In this document: positions 17,604 to 26,818 of the stretch, piece after piece | Numbering within the stretch: position 1 is the first letter of the stretch | How the letters are laid out: each line of letters begins with the position of its first letter | From: Ochrobactrum sp. RH2CCR150 | Lineage (GTDB): Bacteria; Pseudomonadota; Alphaproteobacteria; Rhizobiales; Rhizobiaceae | DNA: 64,000 nt | Direction of reading: 5' to 3' | NCBI GenBank assembly: GCA_014138095.1 | Contig: JACGXE010000011.1 | Location: 1-64,000, forward strand | Translations under genes and position numbers: made by a program | The notes under the pieces: model-generated | Told to the model about the DNA's origin: nothing | Seen by the model: the letters and a program-made list of their open reading frames with translations, nothing else | The model's database searches: none

Positions 17604-19383
17604 TGGCAGCACGCGCGGCGGCAATGGCGTCGCGCAATTCATCGACTTCGATTGGCTTGTGTAGAAGCGTTGCTCCGCTGGCGTTGACCTCGCGTAATCG
17701 TGCGGGTGAAGTGTCGCCGGTTAAGATAATAGCCGGTACGGGGCGACCGACAGCGATGTTCAGCGTCTGAATGGCATCGAGACCGGTGACGCCATCCCCC
17801 AACCGATAGTCGGCAATAATCAGGTCGACCGGAGCATCGCCAATCTTCAGGGCTGTTGTGTATGATGCCTGTGCCTCTTCGGGTGATCGCCCAAGGTAAA
17901 GCCGGTGGCCCTCGAGAGTGAGTAACCGTGCCATGGCGTCGAGAACATCTTTCTCGTCGTCTATGACCATGATGCCCAGTGATGTTTCCACTTCGAGAGG
18001 CCCATGGGCCTGCGGCTCTGGAATTCTATTGTCCCTGGCTTTGGGTAGGGTGATCGAGAACAAGGAGCCTGATCCCGGCACAGACACCAGTTTCAAAGGA
18101 TGTCCCAGAAGTGCGGCCGCACGCCGAACAATAGCAAGCCCCAGACCCAGACCTTGTGACCGGTCACGCGCAGGATTTTGCAGCTGAGCGAACTCCTCGA
18201 AAATTTTAGACTGTTGATCGGCTGGAATACCCGGGCCGGTATCGAGGACCTGAATTTCGACCGTATCGCCACGTCTACGGCAACCGAGAAGGATGCGACC
18301 CTCCTTCGTGTAGCGAAAAGCATTGGACAAAAGATTGTTCAAAATACGCTTGAGCATCATTGGATCGCTGTCGACATAAAGGTCGCTTTCAACGACGTGC
18401 CATTGAAGACCGCGTTGTTCTGCTTCGAGCGCAAATTCGGCGTGCAGGTCGTGAAACAGCGCGGACAAAGCCACCCGTTCATTCACGACCGTTACAATGC
18501 CAGCATCCAGTTTTGAAATATCGAGCAACTCATTCAATAGACCGCTGAGGTCATTGACGACGGATTTTGCCTTTCCGGCCAGATCGCGTGCGTCGCTGGA
18601 AGCGACATTGCCGCGCTGCCCCAAAATGCCAAGTGTGGATATGAGCAGGCTCAAAGCATGGATTGGCTGGCGAAGATCATGGCTTGCAGCTGCCAGAAAA
18701 CGTGTCTTGGCGCGGTCAGCGCGTTGCGCGCGGTCTGTTTCTTCCTGCAAATCCACAACAAGATTTTCGTTTTCCAGTCGTAATCGAATGGTCTCGTGCA
18801 GCATGCGATAGGTGATCCGGCAATAATATAGATTTATGGCGACCAGCGCTGTCAGCAGAAACAGAAATGCGCCGGAAATTTCGCTGTCGGTGATGATGCA
18901 ACGCACGGCGATTGGAACGACCGTCGCGATGATCGAACCCACCAGCGCCGGTGGAAATGCCGAGAGTGAGGGCACTGTGCCGCAGACAAGTCCCGTCAGC
19001 ACAATGACGGTGAAGGACAGGACGATTGGCGCTTCTGGCAGAAATCCTGCCCAGCCGAGTCCGCCCCATAAAAGGCCGGATATCCATGAAAAGCTCGCGG
19101 CAAGCCAAGCCCAACGCTGAATGGACTGCGGATCTCTTTGACGGCTAAAGAACTGTCGGGACGCGAAGACACGTATGGCAGTTAACGCGTAAAGCGCAAT
19201 GAGCCAGCCGGTGATCCAGCTCATGGGTACGGCGTTTTTTAAAACGTAGATCGCGCCAAGTGAAATGACGATGTTCGAGATGATGACGCCATAGGAATTG
19301 CGGTAGAGAAGTTCGGTGAGAGCCTGACGTATCCTGTCTTCCTGCATCAGACATCCCCCGATGTATCGCCCGGTATGGTGCAT
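17593..19383 (-). CDS. Hybrid sensor histidine kinase
   Basis: A membrane sensor kinase of 596 residues. Six or so membrane segments fill residues 30-200 without a large periplasmic domain, so it probably senses within the membrane. A coiled linker leads to the HisKA domain with the phospho-acceptor His in AASHDLRQP (about residue 236). The HATPase_c domain has NLLSNAFRYT (N box), DTGPGIP (G1) and GLGLGLAIV (G2). A C-terminal receiver (about 468-590) has the acceptor Asp in IIADYRL and the conserved Lys in LHKPIE. An internal ATG at residue 13 is an alternative start. It is divergent from the LuxR-type regulator gene, its likely partner. Confidence 0.92.
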   Translation of the reverse strand: MHHTGRYIGGCLMQEDRIRQALTELLYRNSYGVIISNIVISLGAIYVLKNAVPMSWITGWLIALYALTAIRVFASRQFFSRQRDPQSIQRWAWLAASFSWISGLLWGGLGWAGFLPEAPIVLSFTVIVLTGLVCGTVPSLSAFPPALVGSIIATVVPIAVRCIITDSEISGAFLFLLTALVAINLYYCRITYRMLHETIRLRLENENLVVDLQEETDRAQRADRAKTRFLAAASHDLRQPIHALSLLISTLGILGQRGNVASSDARDLAGKAKSVVNDLSGLLNELLDISKLDAGIVTVVNERVALSALFHDLHAEFALEAEQRGLQWHVVESDLYVDSDPMMLKRILNNLLSNAFRYTKEGRILLGCRRRGDTVEIQVLDTGPGIPADQQSKIFEEFAQLQNPARDRSQGLGLGLAIVRRAAALLGHPLKLVSVPGSGSLFSITLPKARDNRIPEPQAHGPLEVETSLGIMVIDDEKDVLDAMARLLTLEGHRLYLGRSPEEAQASYTTALKIGDAPVDLIIADYRLGDGVTGLDAIQTLNIAVGRPVPAIILTGDTSPARLREVNASGATLLHKPIEVDELRDAIAAARAAIKT

Positions 19384-19502
19384 TGTGGCCTGTTGCGCAT
19401 TGATATACTTAAATTCTTGATCGATCAGTAACTTGATGCCAATAAATTGTGATTAGACCGATTTGCACCAGCACTCACCAATGTAAGGTAATCGACAGCC
19501 GG

Positions 19503-20159
19503 ATGACCCGTCCCCTTACTGCCATTCTAGCCGATGACCATGCGATCGTGCGTCAGGGGTTGAAGCTTCTGATCTCATTGATGGACAACGTGTCCGTTAT
19601 TGCAGAAGCGGGGGACGGAACGGCCGTGATGGAGCACGTACGTAACTCGAAGGCTGATCTGCTCGTTCTCGACCTCGGCATGCCTGGCGTTGCGGGAATC
19701 CAGTTCATCTCGGACATCAGGACTGCTGCACCCCGGCTGAAAATTCTGGTTCTGACTGCCAATATTGAACCCAGAACCATTCGCGCTGCCATGGAAGCGG
19801 GTGTCAGCGCATATTTGACCAAGGATGGCGATCCAGAAGAAATCGGTACCGCCATCGAAGCCGTCAGAAAGGGTGGGACCTATCTGGCGCAGGCCGTCCG
19901 TTTTGCGGTCACAGGGTCGTCAGGAAACAGCGGTTCCCAGACGCCTGATATCTTGTCCCCAATTCCTTTGACACGTCGGGAACGTCAAATTCTGACGCTG
20001 GTTGCACAAGGCCTGACAGCGCGCGACGTTGCCACGCGATTGGGGATCAGTCCTTTGACTGCACGCAAGCATCGCGAAAACCTGATGCGGAAGCTCAATC
20101 TTCACAGCTCTGCCGAGTTGACGGCCTACGCCGTTCGCCTGGGCTTGCCGACCGCGTGA
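19503..20159 (+). CDS. NarL/FixJ-type response regulator (LuxR HTH)
   Basis: A DNA-binding response regulator. The receiver domain holds the acidic pair DD near residues 10-11, the acceptor Asp in VLDLGMPG at about 57, and the Lys in YLTKDGDP. A linker leads to a LuxR-type helix-turn-helix (about 158-215) with LTRRERQILTLVAQG and TARKHRENLMRKL. ATG 19503 is chosen because the conserved receiver starts right there; the frame is open upstream to a GTG at 19449. It is divergent from the hybrid kinase with about 120 bp between starts, which suggests one two-component system. The adjacent autotransporter is a candidate target, by position only. Confidence 0.9.
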   Translation: MTRPLTAILADDHAIVRQGLKLLISLMDNVSVIAEAGDGTAVMEHVRNSKADLLVLDLGMPGVAGIQFISDIRTAAPRLKILVLTANIEPRTIRAAMEAGVSAYLTKDGDPEEIGTAIEAVRKGGTYLAQAVRFAVTGSSGNSGSQTPDILSPIPLTRRERQILTLVAQGLTARDVATRLGISPLTARKHRENLMRKLNLHSSAELTAYAVRLGLPTA

Positions 20160-20173
20160 GCGGACGTTTCCGG

Positions 20174-23100
20174 CTAAACCATTCCGCGTTTTTCGACACG
20201 GCTCCCGGAGAGATCCTTTCGGATATAAAAGCCATTCGGGATGGCTTCCTGTACCAGCGGAACGTGTGAAATCAATCCAACTGCGCGGTTCTGACTGACA
20301 AGCGTGTTGAGCGCTTGCAGGACCTGATCGAGTGTACCGGTGCCATTTTCGGTATCGAGGCTGCCAAAGCCCTCATCGATGAAGATGGTATCGAGACGGA
20401 CCTTGCCATTTGCGCTTTCAACGACATCTGCAAGACCGAGCGCCAGCGCGAGAGCCGCAATGAAACTCTCGCCGCCGGAGAGCGTTGTGGTGGGCCGCGG
20501 TTTCCCCGTATAGGTGTCATGCACATGAATGCCGAGACCCCGCCTGCCGCGCCCGGACCCTTCAAGGGCGCGTTCCAGCTTATACCGTCCGCCAGACATC
20601 GGGTTGAGACGCTGATTAGCAGCAAAAAGGACCTGATCGAACATGGCGCCGATCGCAAAAGTCTCAAGGTCAAGATTGTGGGCGTTCTTGGAATCGAAAA
20701 GTGCTGCCAGTTCGCGCAAAGGCCCGCTTTCTGCTTCTGCCTTTTCAAGTCGGTTGATCGTCTCAGCGAGTTCAGCAAACAACTTGTTCAACTGATCAAG
20801 GCGCGCTTTCGCTTTTGCGAGCTGTGTCTGCGCGTTTTGAAGCGCCATATCAGCATCCAGCAAAGCTAATTCGAACGGAGGCAGGGCAGGGCGCTCGAGA
20901 GTTGCGACCACTTCTTTGGCTTTCCGTGCCGCTTCTTCGGCGGCGAACAATGCGCGGCGGTAGTTTTCGACCGTCTCCCGGTCCTTTTCGATAGTGGCGA
21001 AAGTGGGCTTGAGCGCGAGATACTCGTCATGAGTCAGAGCTGCCATTTCCAGACGCGAGGCGAACTCGCCTCTGGTCCGCGTCTGTCGGCTTTGTTGTTC
21101 TTCGACCCGCCCCTGAGCGCCTTCGTGTTCTTTCCTCGAAGATAACGCCGTTTCTCTCGCGGTCGTTGCCGCTTCCAGTGCGTTGCGTCGTGTGGCTTCG
21201 CGTATCGTCAGAGCCTCGCAACGATCTGCGATGTGCTCGGCAAGACGGACTGCATCGCGATGTGCTTCCGGGATATCCGATAGCATTTCTTCAAGGCGCG
21301 TTTGCGCTGTGGCGAGTTCCGTTTCTGCCAATTGAAGTGCCGTGCGATGTTGATCGCGGATTTGATCCTCCGCCACCAATCGCCTTTCTGTTTCTTCGAA
21401 TTGGCTTTCGCCAAGAGCGATGTCCAGATGGGGACCAAGTGCTTTGACCGCGTCTGCAATCTGGTCAAGTTCTGCGCGCAGCTCCATTAACGGGTGCTCG
21501 GATGGGCTCAATTCTTGCAGACGCTTCTGGCGTTCCGCGAGAATACCCTGCGCGGATATGAGACTTGCATGCATATCGCGTTCCACGGACTGCCGCTTTT
21601 CCCAGTTTTCTTTCGTCTGGCGAAACGCAGCGTCGAGCCCTACATGATGCGGGCTGCCGGTTGCGGGTATGGGATGATCACTTGCGCCGCAAACCGGGCA
21701 CGGCTCTCCGGGAATGAGTTTGCTCGCCAGATGCAGTGCCTGGGCACTGGAAAGTTGCCGCTCCGCTTCGATAAAGGCAGCTTTCGCGTCGCTCGCAGCT
21801 TCCTGTTCTTCGAGGTGACACGCAGACAACGTATCGACCTGTGCCTTTGACGACGCGATATCGACCAGCGCCTTCTCAACGACCTCAGCGTGTTTAACCG
21901 CATGCTCAAGCTGAGTGCGTTTTACGAGCAACTCCTGCCGCTTGCCGGCAGTCAGACGCGCCGCTTTCAAACTATCTTGCAGCTTTTGCTTGCGAGTGTT
22001 GAGGGCGGTAATTGTCTCAAGGCTCTCTTGCAGAGCCGTATGGTACTTCCGGCGCTCATCGGTCGCCTCTGCAACGGTCTGCGATATGGCAATGGATCGC
22101 TCAAGAACTTGCTGTTGACGCCGCATCGCTTCGATATCACGTCGCAACTGCTCAATCTCATCGGCCTTGGCTTCCTCGGCTTCATGTGCGGTTCGGGCGC
22201 GTAGTTCAGCTTCGGTCGCAGCTTTCAGTCTTTGAGCCGATGCACCAAGAGCCGCGTCCGCGGAAACCAGTTCCGCTGTTGCTTCCAATGCATGCCGCTC
22301 AACGTCGAGCAACAGGCGGGCACGTTCGGCGGATTGCAGCTTCTTGGCGATAGCTTCAATCTCGGAGGCCTGTTCCTGCAGACCAACCGCCTCTCTTGAG
22401 GCCTTGATAGCCGTTTCAAACAGTTGATCCAGCGCTTTCGCGGTCTCAAGGGCCGTTTGCGCCTTCTTCTGCGCGTCTCGTTGGCTGGCTTCAACTGCCG
22501 CCAGATCGGTGCAGGATGTGTTGTTCTCTTCAATGCCTGACTTCAAAGCATCGAGACTTTCAAAGCCTTCGACACTTAGACGACGCGTGAACACTTCCCG
22601 TTCCGTTCGAAACTGTCGTTCGACCGCTTCAGCATCGGCTTTCATCCGCGCTGCAAGTCGCCGATAGAGGGAAACATCGAACAGATCACGCAGAATGCCA
22701 AGACGCGCCTTGGTATCAGCGGCAAGAAAGGCTTCAAATCGCCCCTGTGGTAAAAGCACAATCTGGCGAAACTGATCGGCGCCATAGCCAAGCAGTTCCT
22801 CGACGGCTTTTCCAACCGGACCGACTTTCTTTTCTTCGATCACCTTTCCCGGACGATCCGGCGTAATGTCGTCGAGCGCCATGCCTGTCGCATCGAACAG
22901 CCAGGCCTCGTGCGGGTCTCTGGTCTCGCCATTTCCGCGCTGTTTTGGCCGGGACTGTTCCGGTCTGCGGCGCACGACATAACGGCGATCCGCAATATCG
23001 AACACAAATTCGACTTCCGTTGGAAGACTAGCATCAGCATTATCGGACCGCAGGCTCGGCGTTTCTTGCTCCGCCTTCGCGGCTTCTCCAAAGAGAGCAA

Positions 23101-23248
23101 AGGTCATGGCACTGAAAATTGTCGATTTGCCGGAACCGGTCTGGCCATAAATACCAAACAGGCCTGCATCCACGGCTTCACGAAAATCGACGATTTCCTG
23201 CTCATTATAAGGCCCGAAAGCCTGCATTGTCAGGCGAACGGGCTTCAT
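20174..23248 (-). CDS. sbcC: Exonuclease subunit SbcC
   Basis: The SMC-like ATPase subunit of the SbcCD nuclease, which opens hairpins and processes double-strand ends. Of its 1024 residues, the N-terminal lobe has Walker A GQTGSGKST at 35-43 and the Q-loop region VLLPQGRFEAFL. Two long coiled coils flank the zinc-hook GEPCPVCGA at about 515-525. The C-terminal lobe has the signature TLSGGESFIAAL and Walker B DTIFIDEGFGSLD. It overlaps sbcD by 4 bp (ATGA), so the two are translationally coupled. The length is usual for alphaproteobacterial SbcC. Confidence 0.95.
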   Translation of the reverse strand: MKPVRLTMQAFGPYNEQEIVDFREAVDAGLFGIYGQTGSGKSTIFSAMTFALFGEAAKAEQETPSLRSDNADASLPTEVEFVFDIADRRYVVRRRPEQSRPKQRGNGETRDPHEAWLFDATGMALDDITPDRPGKVIEEKKVGPVGKAVEELLGYGADQFRQIVLLPQGRFEAFLAADTKARLGILRDLFDVSLYRRLAARMKADAEAVERQFRTEREVFTRRLSVEGFESLDALKSGIEENNTSCTDLAAVEASQRDAQKKAQTALETAKALDQLFETAIKASREAVGLQEQASEIEAIAKKLQSAERARLLLDVERHALEATAELVSADAALGASAQRLKAATEAELRARTAHEAEEAKADEIEQLRRDIEAMRRQQQVLERSIAISQTVAEATDERRKYHTALQESLETITALNTRKQKLQDSLKAARLTAGKRQELLVKRTQLEHAVKHAEVVEKALVDIASSKAQVDTLSACHLEEQEAASDAKAAFIEAERQLSSAQALHLASKLIPGEPCPVCGASDHPIPATGSPHHVGLDAAFRQTKENWEKRQSVERDMHASLISAQGILAERQKRLQELSPSEHPLMELRAELDQIADAVKALGPHLDIALGESQFEETERRLVAEDQIRDQHRTALQLAETELATAQTRLEEMLSDIPEAHRDAVRLAEHIADRCEALTIREATRRNALEAATTARETALSSRKEHEGAQGRVEEQQSRQTRTRGEFASRLEMAALTHDEYLALKPTFATIEKDRETVENYRRALFAAEEAARKAKEVVATLERPALPPFELALLDADMALQNAQTQLAKAKARLDQLNKLFAELAETINRLEKAEAESGPLRELAALFDSKNAHNLDLETFAIGAMFDQVLFAANQRLNPMSGGRYKLERALEGSGRGRRGLGIHVHDTYTGKPRPTTTLSGGESFIAALALALGLADVVESANGKVRLDTIFIDEGFGSLDTENGTGTLDQVLQALNTLVSQNRAVGLISHVPLVQEAIPNGFYIRKDLSGSRVEKRGMV

Positions 23249-24387
23249 GCCGCATCCTCCGATTGATGAAGATCGCTCAAGGCCGTTTCAACGACACTGC
23301 GCTCCGGATCCGTGATCGGATCAACACGAACCTGTTCGACAAAGGCTGCAACCAGATCCATTGGCTTGATCGCCTGAAACTCCGAAATCGAAAGCGATTG
23401 TGGCGCGCTTACGCGCTCATCGCGCTGATACGTCAGTTGGCAGGCGTTTGGAAATACTTCGCGTAGTCGCTTCATGGCTTCGATAATTGGCGTTTCGTCT
23501 GTCAGGACGGCCTTGATGAAATCTCCCGAGGGTTCATGGGCGAGCAGTTCCGCATGACGACCCTTCAAAACCCGTACTTCTCTGATGGGCTGAAATGGGA
23601 TTTCCTCCACCTTCACTACACCATCCGCATTGATCTCTACGAGGTTCATCGATTTCACATGATCTGCTTCGTCGAAGCCGAAGGCGAGCGGCGCACCCGA
23701 ATAGCGAATGTGGTCGCTTCCGACCATTTGTGGACGGTGTAAATGTCCAAGCGCCACGTAGGACGCGCCAGAAAAGACATTGGCGCTTACGGTTTCAATC
23801 CCCCCTACACGGGCAAGTGGTCGTTCGGCATCGCTTGGTTCTGCGCCAGCCACAAAAGCATGGGCCAGTATGACCCAGCGCGCGCCATCTGGAACATGTC
23901 TGCGTGCGGCGGCCACCTGAGCCTTCAACACGTCTTCGGGCGTTGCCAGCGTCTCGTCGGCAAAGCATTCGCGCGCTGCATATTCATAGGAAAATGGCAG
24001 GCCGGAAAAAGCAACAGGACCATGATCGTCATGAAGCATAAATGGCCGTTCGTCGGCGGAGATCATCCCGCGGACCATGCCGCGTCTTATATCATTCATG
24101 ACCGACATGGATTCAATTCTGTCGCCGGAATCATGGTTTCCGGCAATCAGCAAGACGGCAGCGTCTGTCTCCTCTGCAATGCGCCGCATGAACGCATTGA
24201 ACTGACGGAAGGCAGTTGCCGGAGGTGAAGCGCGATCATAGATGTCGCCCGCAATGATGAGGACCTGCGGCTGATGACGATGGATCGCTTCGACAACTTG
24301 GTTGAGAACCGAGCCGTGATCCTCTTCCAGCGCTATGCCATTGAATTGCCGCCCCAGATGCAAGTCAGCCGTGTGAAGAAATTTCAT
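23245..24387 (-). CDS. sbcD: Exonuclease subunit SbcD
   Basis: The Mre11-type metallophosphoesterase subunit of SbcCD. Dinuclear metal motifs are visible: HTADLHLG near residue 5, LIIAGDIYDR at about 45, IAGNHDSGDR at about 83, and a later LAHAFVAG and ALGHLHRPQ pair. The C-terminal part carries the SbcC-interacting region. It is the first gene of the pair; sbcC follows with a 4 bp overlap. The 380-residue length is normal. Confidence 0.95.
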   Translation of the reverse strand: MKFLHTADLHLGRQFNGIALEEDHGSVLNQVVEAIHRHQPQVLIIAGDIYDRASPPATAFRQFNAFMRRIAEETDAAVLLIAGNHDSGDRIESMSVMNDIRRGMVRGMISADERPFMLHDDHGPVAFSGLPFSYEYAARECFADETLATPEDVLKAQVAAARRHVPDGARWVILAHAFVAGAEPSDAERPLARVGGIETVSANVFSGASYVALGHLHRPQMVGSDHIRYSGAPLAFGFDEADHVKSMNLVEINADGVVKVEEIPFQPIREVRVLKGRHAELLAHEPSGDFIKAVLTDETPIIEAMKRLREVFPNACQLTYQRDERVSAPQSLSISEFQAIKPMDLVAAFVEQVRVDPITDPERSVVETALSDLHQSEDAA

Positions 24388-24480
24388 TCAAATCTCATAT
24401 GCTTATTTCAGGCCATAACAGGTAGCCGTTGCACTACTCGTTTCAATAATCGAAATTCGAGGCGCTGCAAGCGGCGACAC

Positions 24481-24801
24481 TCAGCCACCAGTGCAGGCCG
24501 ACGCCTTGGCCCGACCCACGCCCCAAGACAGTTGCCCCTGTATGATGGTCAATGTCTGTCGGCCATTCGAGAATGTGGTTCCTTTGTCGCCCGCGGCGGC
24601 AAGATCAATCGCTGGTTTGCCGTTGACGGCAACAGACACATGCTCTCCCATAAGGCGCACCGCTAGCTTCGTGCCGTCTTCGCAAACATAGTTGCTAACG
24701 GGGTAGGGGTTGCCCGCACCAACCGAAGCGCCAAGCGCAACATTCATCATGCCGCCAAACAGCAAAACGCTGGTCGCTGCGATCGACAGATTTTTCAGCA
24801 T
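24481..24801 (-). CDS. MliC-like periplasmic protein (lysozyme-inhibitor fold)
   Basis: A small exported protein of 106 residues. ATG 24801 is chosen over the longer frame because AGGAGAG lies just upstream and a signal peptide follows directly (NLSIAATSVLLFGGMMNVAL), cleaved near ALGA. The mature part has the MliC/PliC pattern: YVCEDGTKLAVRL, a VAVNGKPAIDL strand, TTFSNG, a final Trp-containing strand, and Cys residues at the start and end that can form the family's disulfide. Known family members bind c-type lysozyme. There is no lipobox, so it should be soluble in the periplasm. Confidence 0.75.
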   Translation of the reverse strand: MLKNLSIAATSVLLFGGMMNVALGASVGAGNPYPVSNYVCEDGTKLAVRLMGEHVSVAVNGKPAIDLAAAGDKGTTFSNGRQTLTIIQGQLSWGVGRAKASACTGG

Positions 24802-24975
24802 TGGGGCTCTCCTGATTAAAACAGTGCGGTGGGAAGCGCGGCGCGTCAAAAATACCGCGTACAGGCGTGATTGGTCAAATGTTCCACGCTCGAGAAAACT
24901 GTAATCGCCATTGTCGATAAAAAGTCTATGCCGTAACAATAACTTCGGAAATTAAATAGAAATCCGGGCTGTTGA

Positions 24976-25731
24976 ATGGTTATGATCTTTTCTCTTTCCG
25001 TCTACATGTCCCTCTTGGCATTTGCCGTATTGGGATGCGCGTTCTTTCTGCTCGGGCACGGAATGCTCTATGTCTTTGCGAATTATGCAAAACGAGACCC
25101 GCTCTCCATACCGATAGGGGCATTCATCGCTACGGTGGCGACGGCATGGGCGCTAGCGCTTGGATTTGTGGCGGCGGATATTTGGGCGATTACGTCAAAG
25201 GCAAACCAGGCCACGAGTGATGAGCGCTCGGCCATTGTCCGGCTGGTCGGTATTGCGGATTCCCCAGAGGTGAATGCTGTTCCCCTTCGCGAGGCTTTGA
25301 TGCATTACAGAACTGCGGTCGTAGACGATGAGTGGGTTAAAAACATCAATCTGTCCCCGGCTGTTTCCGTTGAAAAGGCTCTGCAAGGCATTCGCGATGT
25401 AATACTGAGAATGAGCAGGGAAAACATTCCAGCACCAATCATAGCGCATCTTCTGAATGATCTTGATATTCTGCAAGACGCCAGAAGTATGCGGCTGTCT
25501 GTTGGTGCTACATCTGTTGATTCCTATAAATGGTATCTCGTTATTTCGCTGACGATCATGACCATCATCACGATTGCTTCCACGCATTCCGACAGAATTC
25601 GCGCCGGACGCGTCGCTCTTCTCATATATGCACTCAGCGCAACACTCTGTTTGTGGATCCTTGCCATTCATGCCAATCCCTATCAGGGGCCAGCCAGGCT
25701 GGAACCAGCGGTTTTGCTGACGTCGCTTTGA
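24976..25731 (+). CDS. DUF4239 (bestrophin-like) membrane protein
   Basis: A 251-residue protein with two N-terminal membrane segments (about 5-35 and 45-70), a cytosolic or periplasmic helical domain of about 110 residues and two C-terminal segments (about 183-205 and 212-232). This topology and the phrase LGFVAADIWAITSKANQATS match the DUF4239 family. Function is unknown; channel-like roles are speculative. It stands alone on the plus strand and its 3' flank is mobile-element debris. Confidence 0.75.
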   Translation: MVMIFSLSVYMSLLAFAVLGCAFFLLGHGMLYVFANYAKRDPLSIPIGAFIATVATAWALALGFVAADIWAITSKANQATSDERSAIVRLVGIADSPEVNAVPLREALMHYRTAVVDDEWVKNINLSPAVSVEKALQGIRDVILRMSRENIPAPIIAHLLNDLDILQDARSMRLSVGATSVDSYKWYLVISLTIMTIITIASTHSDRIRAGRVALLIYALSATLCLWILAIHANPYQGPARLEPAVLLTSL

Positions 25732-25790
25732 TTGGGGCACGCCAGTCTTAGCACTACTGCCCTTGAAACTAGACATTGCGACAGTTTGCA
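25732..25790 (+). pseudogene. Possible tyrosine-recombinase box remnant
   Basis: Directly after the DUF4239 stop the plus strand reads LGHASLSTTALETRH, close to the C-terminal LGHxxxxTT box of phage-type integrases. Nothing else of an integrase is present. It may be a scar or chance. Confidence 0.25.
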
Positions 25791-25927
25791 GTTTTTCGCT
25801 GGGCCGGTGACGAGGATGGTAATTCAGAACGGGCTTTGTCGCAAATATTTCAGCGGATTAAGGGCGACCCTATTTCTGGACATAATTATGCTGCGAGCTA
25901 CTCAAAGGCTAGGGCATCTCCCTATGG

Positions 25928-25999
25928 GTCATGGTCACCGACAAGCTGCAGTCCTACTCTGCAACCAAGGAGGAATTGATGCTGGAAGAGCATCAAAGA
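25928..25999 (+). pseudogene. IS6-family transposase fragment
   Basis: The translation VTDKLQSYSATKEELMLEEH matches the IS6-family segment VTDKLRSYGAAKRE. Only about 24 codons remain. The same segment occurs in the longer IS6-family gene at 35632-36369. It abuts the truncated DUF1254 gene and may mark the deletion that removed its 3' end. Confidence 0.6.
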
Positions 26000-26049
26000 A
26001 TTTGCTCGGAACCACCCATGGGGTTTCCGCGTCGGCACCCTCTGCGCCT

Positions 26050-26717
26050 TTACCTTTTGTCAGCGTTTTCCAATCGGTCGTCCTGCGTGTCGTCCAGAAA
26101 CACACGCGGGATGACATTGCCTGTATTGGTCGAAGCGCGAAACACTTTCGTAATTCCCTTGGGCACTTCGGCATGCCAGCCAGGCCCGACAAGGAGGTAA
26201 AAGCCCGGTGTTGTGCCATACATCTTGCCAAGCTGAGCAAAGCCATCCGTTCTGGAATCAACCACCTGATAAACCCAAAATCGGTCACCAAAATCTGGCA
26301 CCTGGATAACAACAGGCGATTTATCCAGAACAATCAGCTCTCCGCCATAAACGACTCCTGATTGGGACAGGCGACCAGACGTACATCCGGCGGGAAGTAA
26401 TCTGTTAGCATGGTTAGCTCATTTAGCGGAGCCATCGGAGCCGCTCCGACATACATTCTTTCAGGAATTTCGCTGTATGAGGCGCGGCGATTAGCCATGT
26501 TCACGAGTGGCCATGCCCAGAAATAAGCGTCGCGAGCCACGAGGCGAGCATAGGCCTCTGTAATCTTCGTGCCGGGAACGGGACCATTCGGCATCGAAGC
26601 AGCTATTGAGGGCGACAGGGCAATTGGTTCAGCGCGGACCGCTGTCGGTACCGCTGCTGACACAAGGCATAACAAGGTTAACGGAGTGATAGCACAACTG
26701 TCTAATCGGGGGGGCAT
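26050..26717 (-). pseudogene. DUF1254 family protein, frameshifted and truncated
   Basis: The N-terminal frame (26717-26334) has a signal peptide and the DUF1254 hallmark ARDAYFWAWPLVNMANRR. After VACPNQ the frame is lost: one base is missing just after the CAG codon at about 26372. The correct reading continues in another frame as [18 protein letters not shown] into [15 protein letters not shown] and onward to [10 protein letters not shown]. The normal protein then extends with the remaining DUF1254/DUF1214 part, which is absent here. The 3' end is replaced by unrelated DNA next to the IS6 fragment. Confidence 0.75.
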
Positions 26718-26818
26718 GACCGACCCGATGGCTCAAAGCATGATGCGCTACGCCTTTTGCTCTAATTTACATTTGGTTAGGAGCGGCAGCAAATTTCTTC
26801 CAAGACCGGGAGGGCCAG

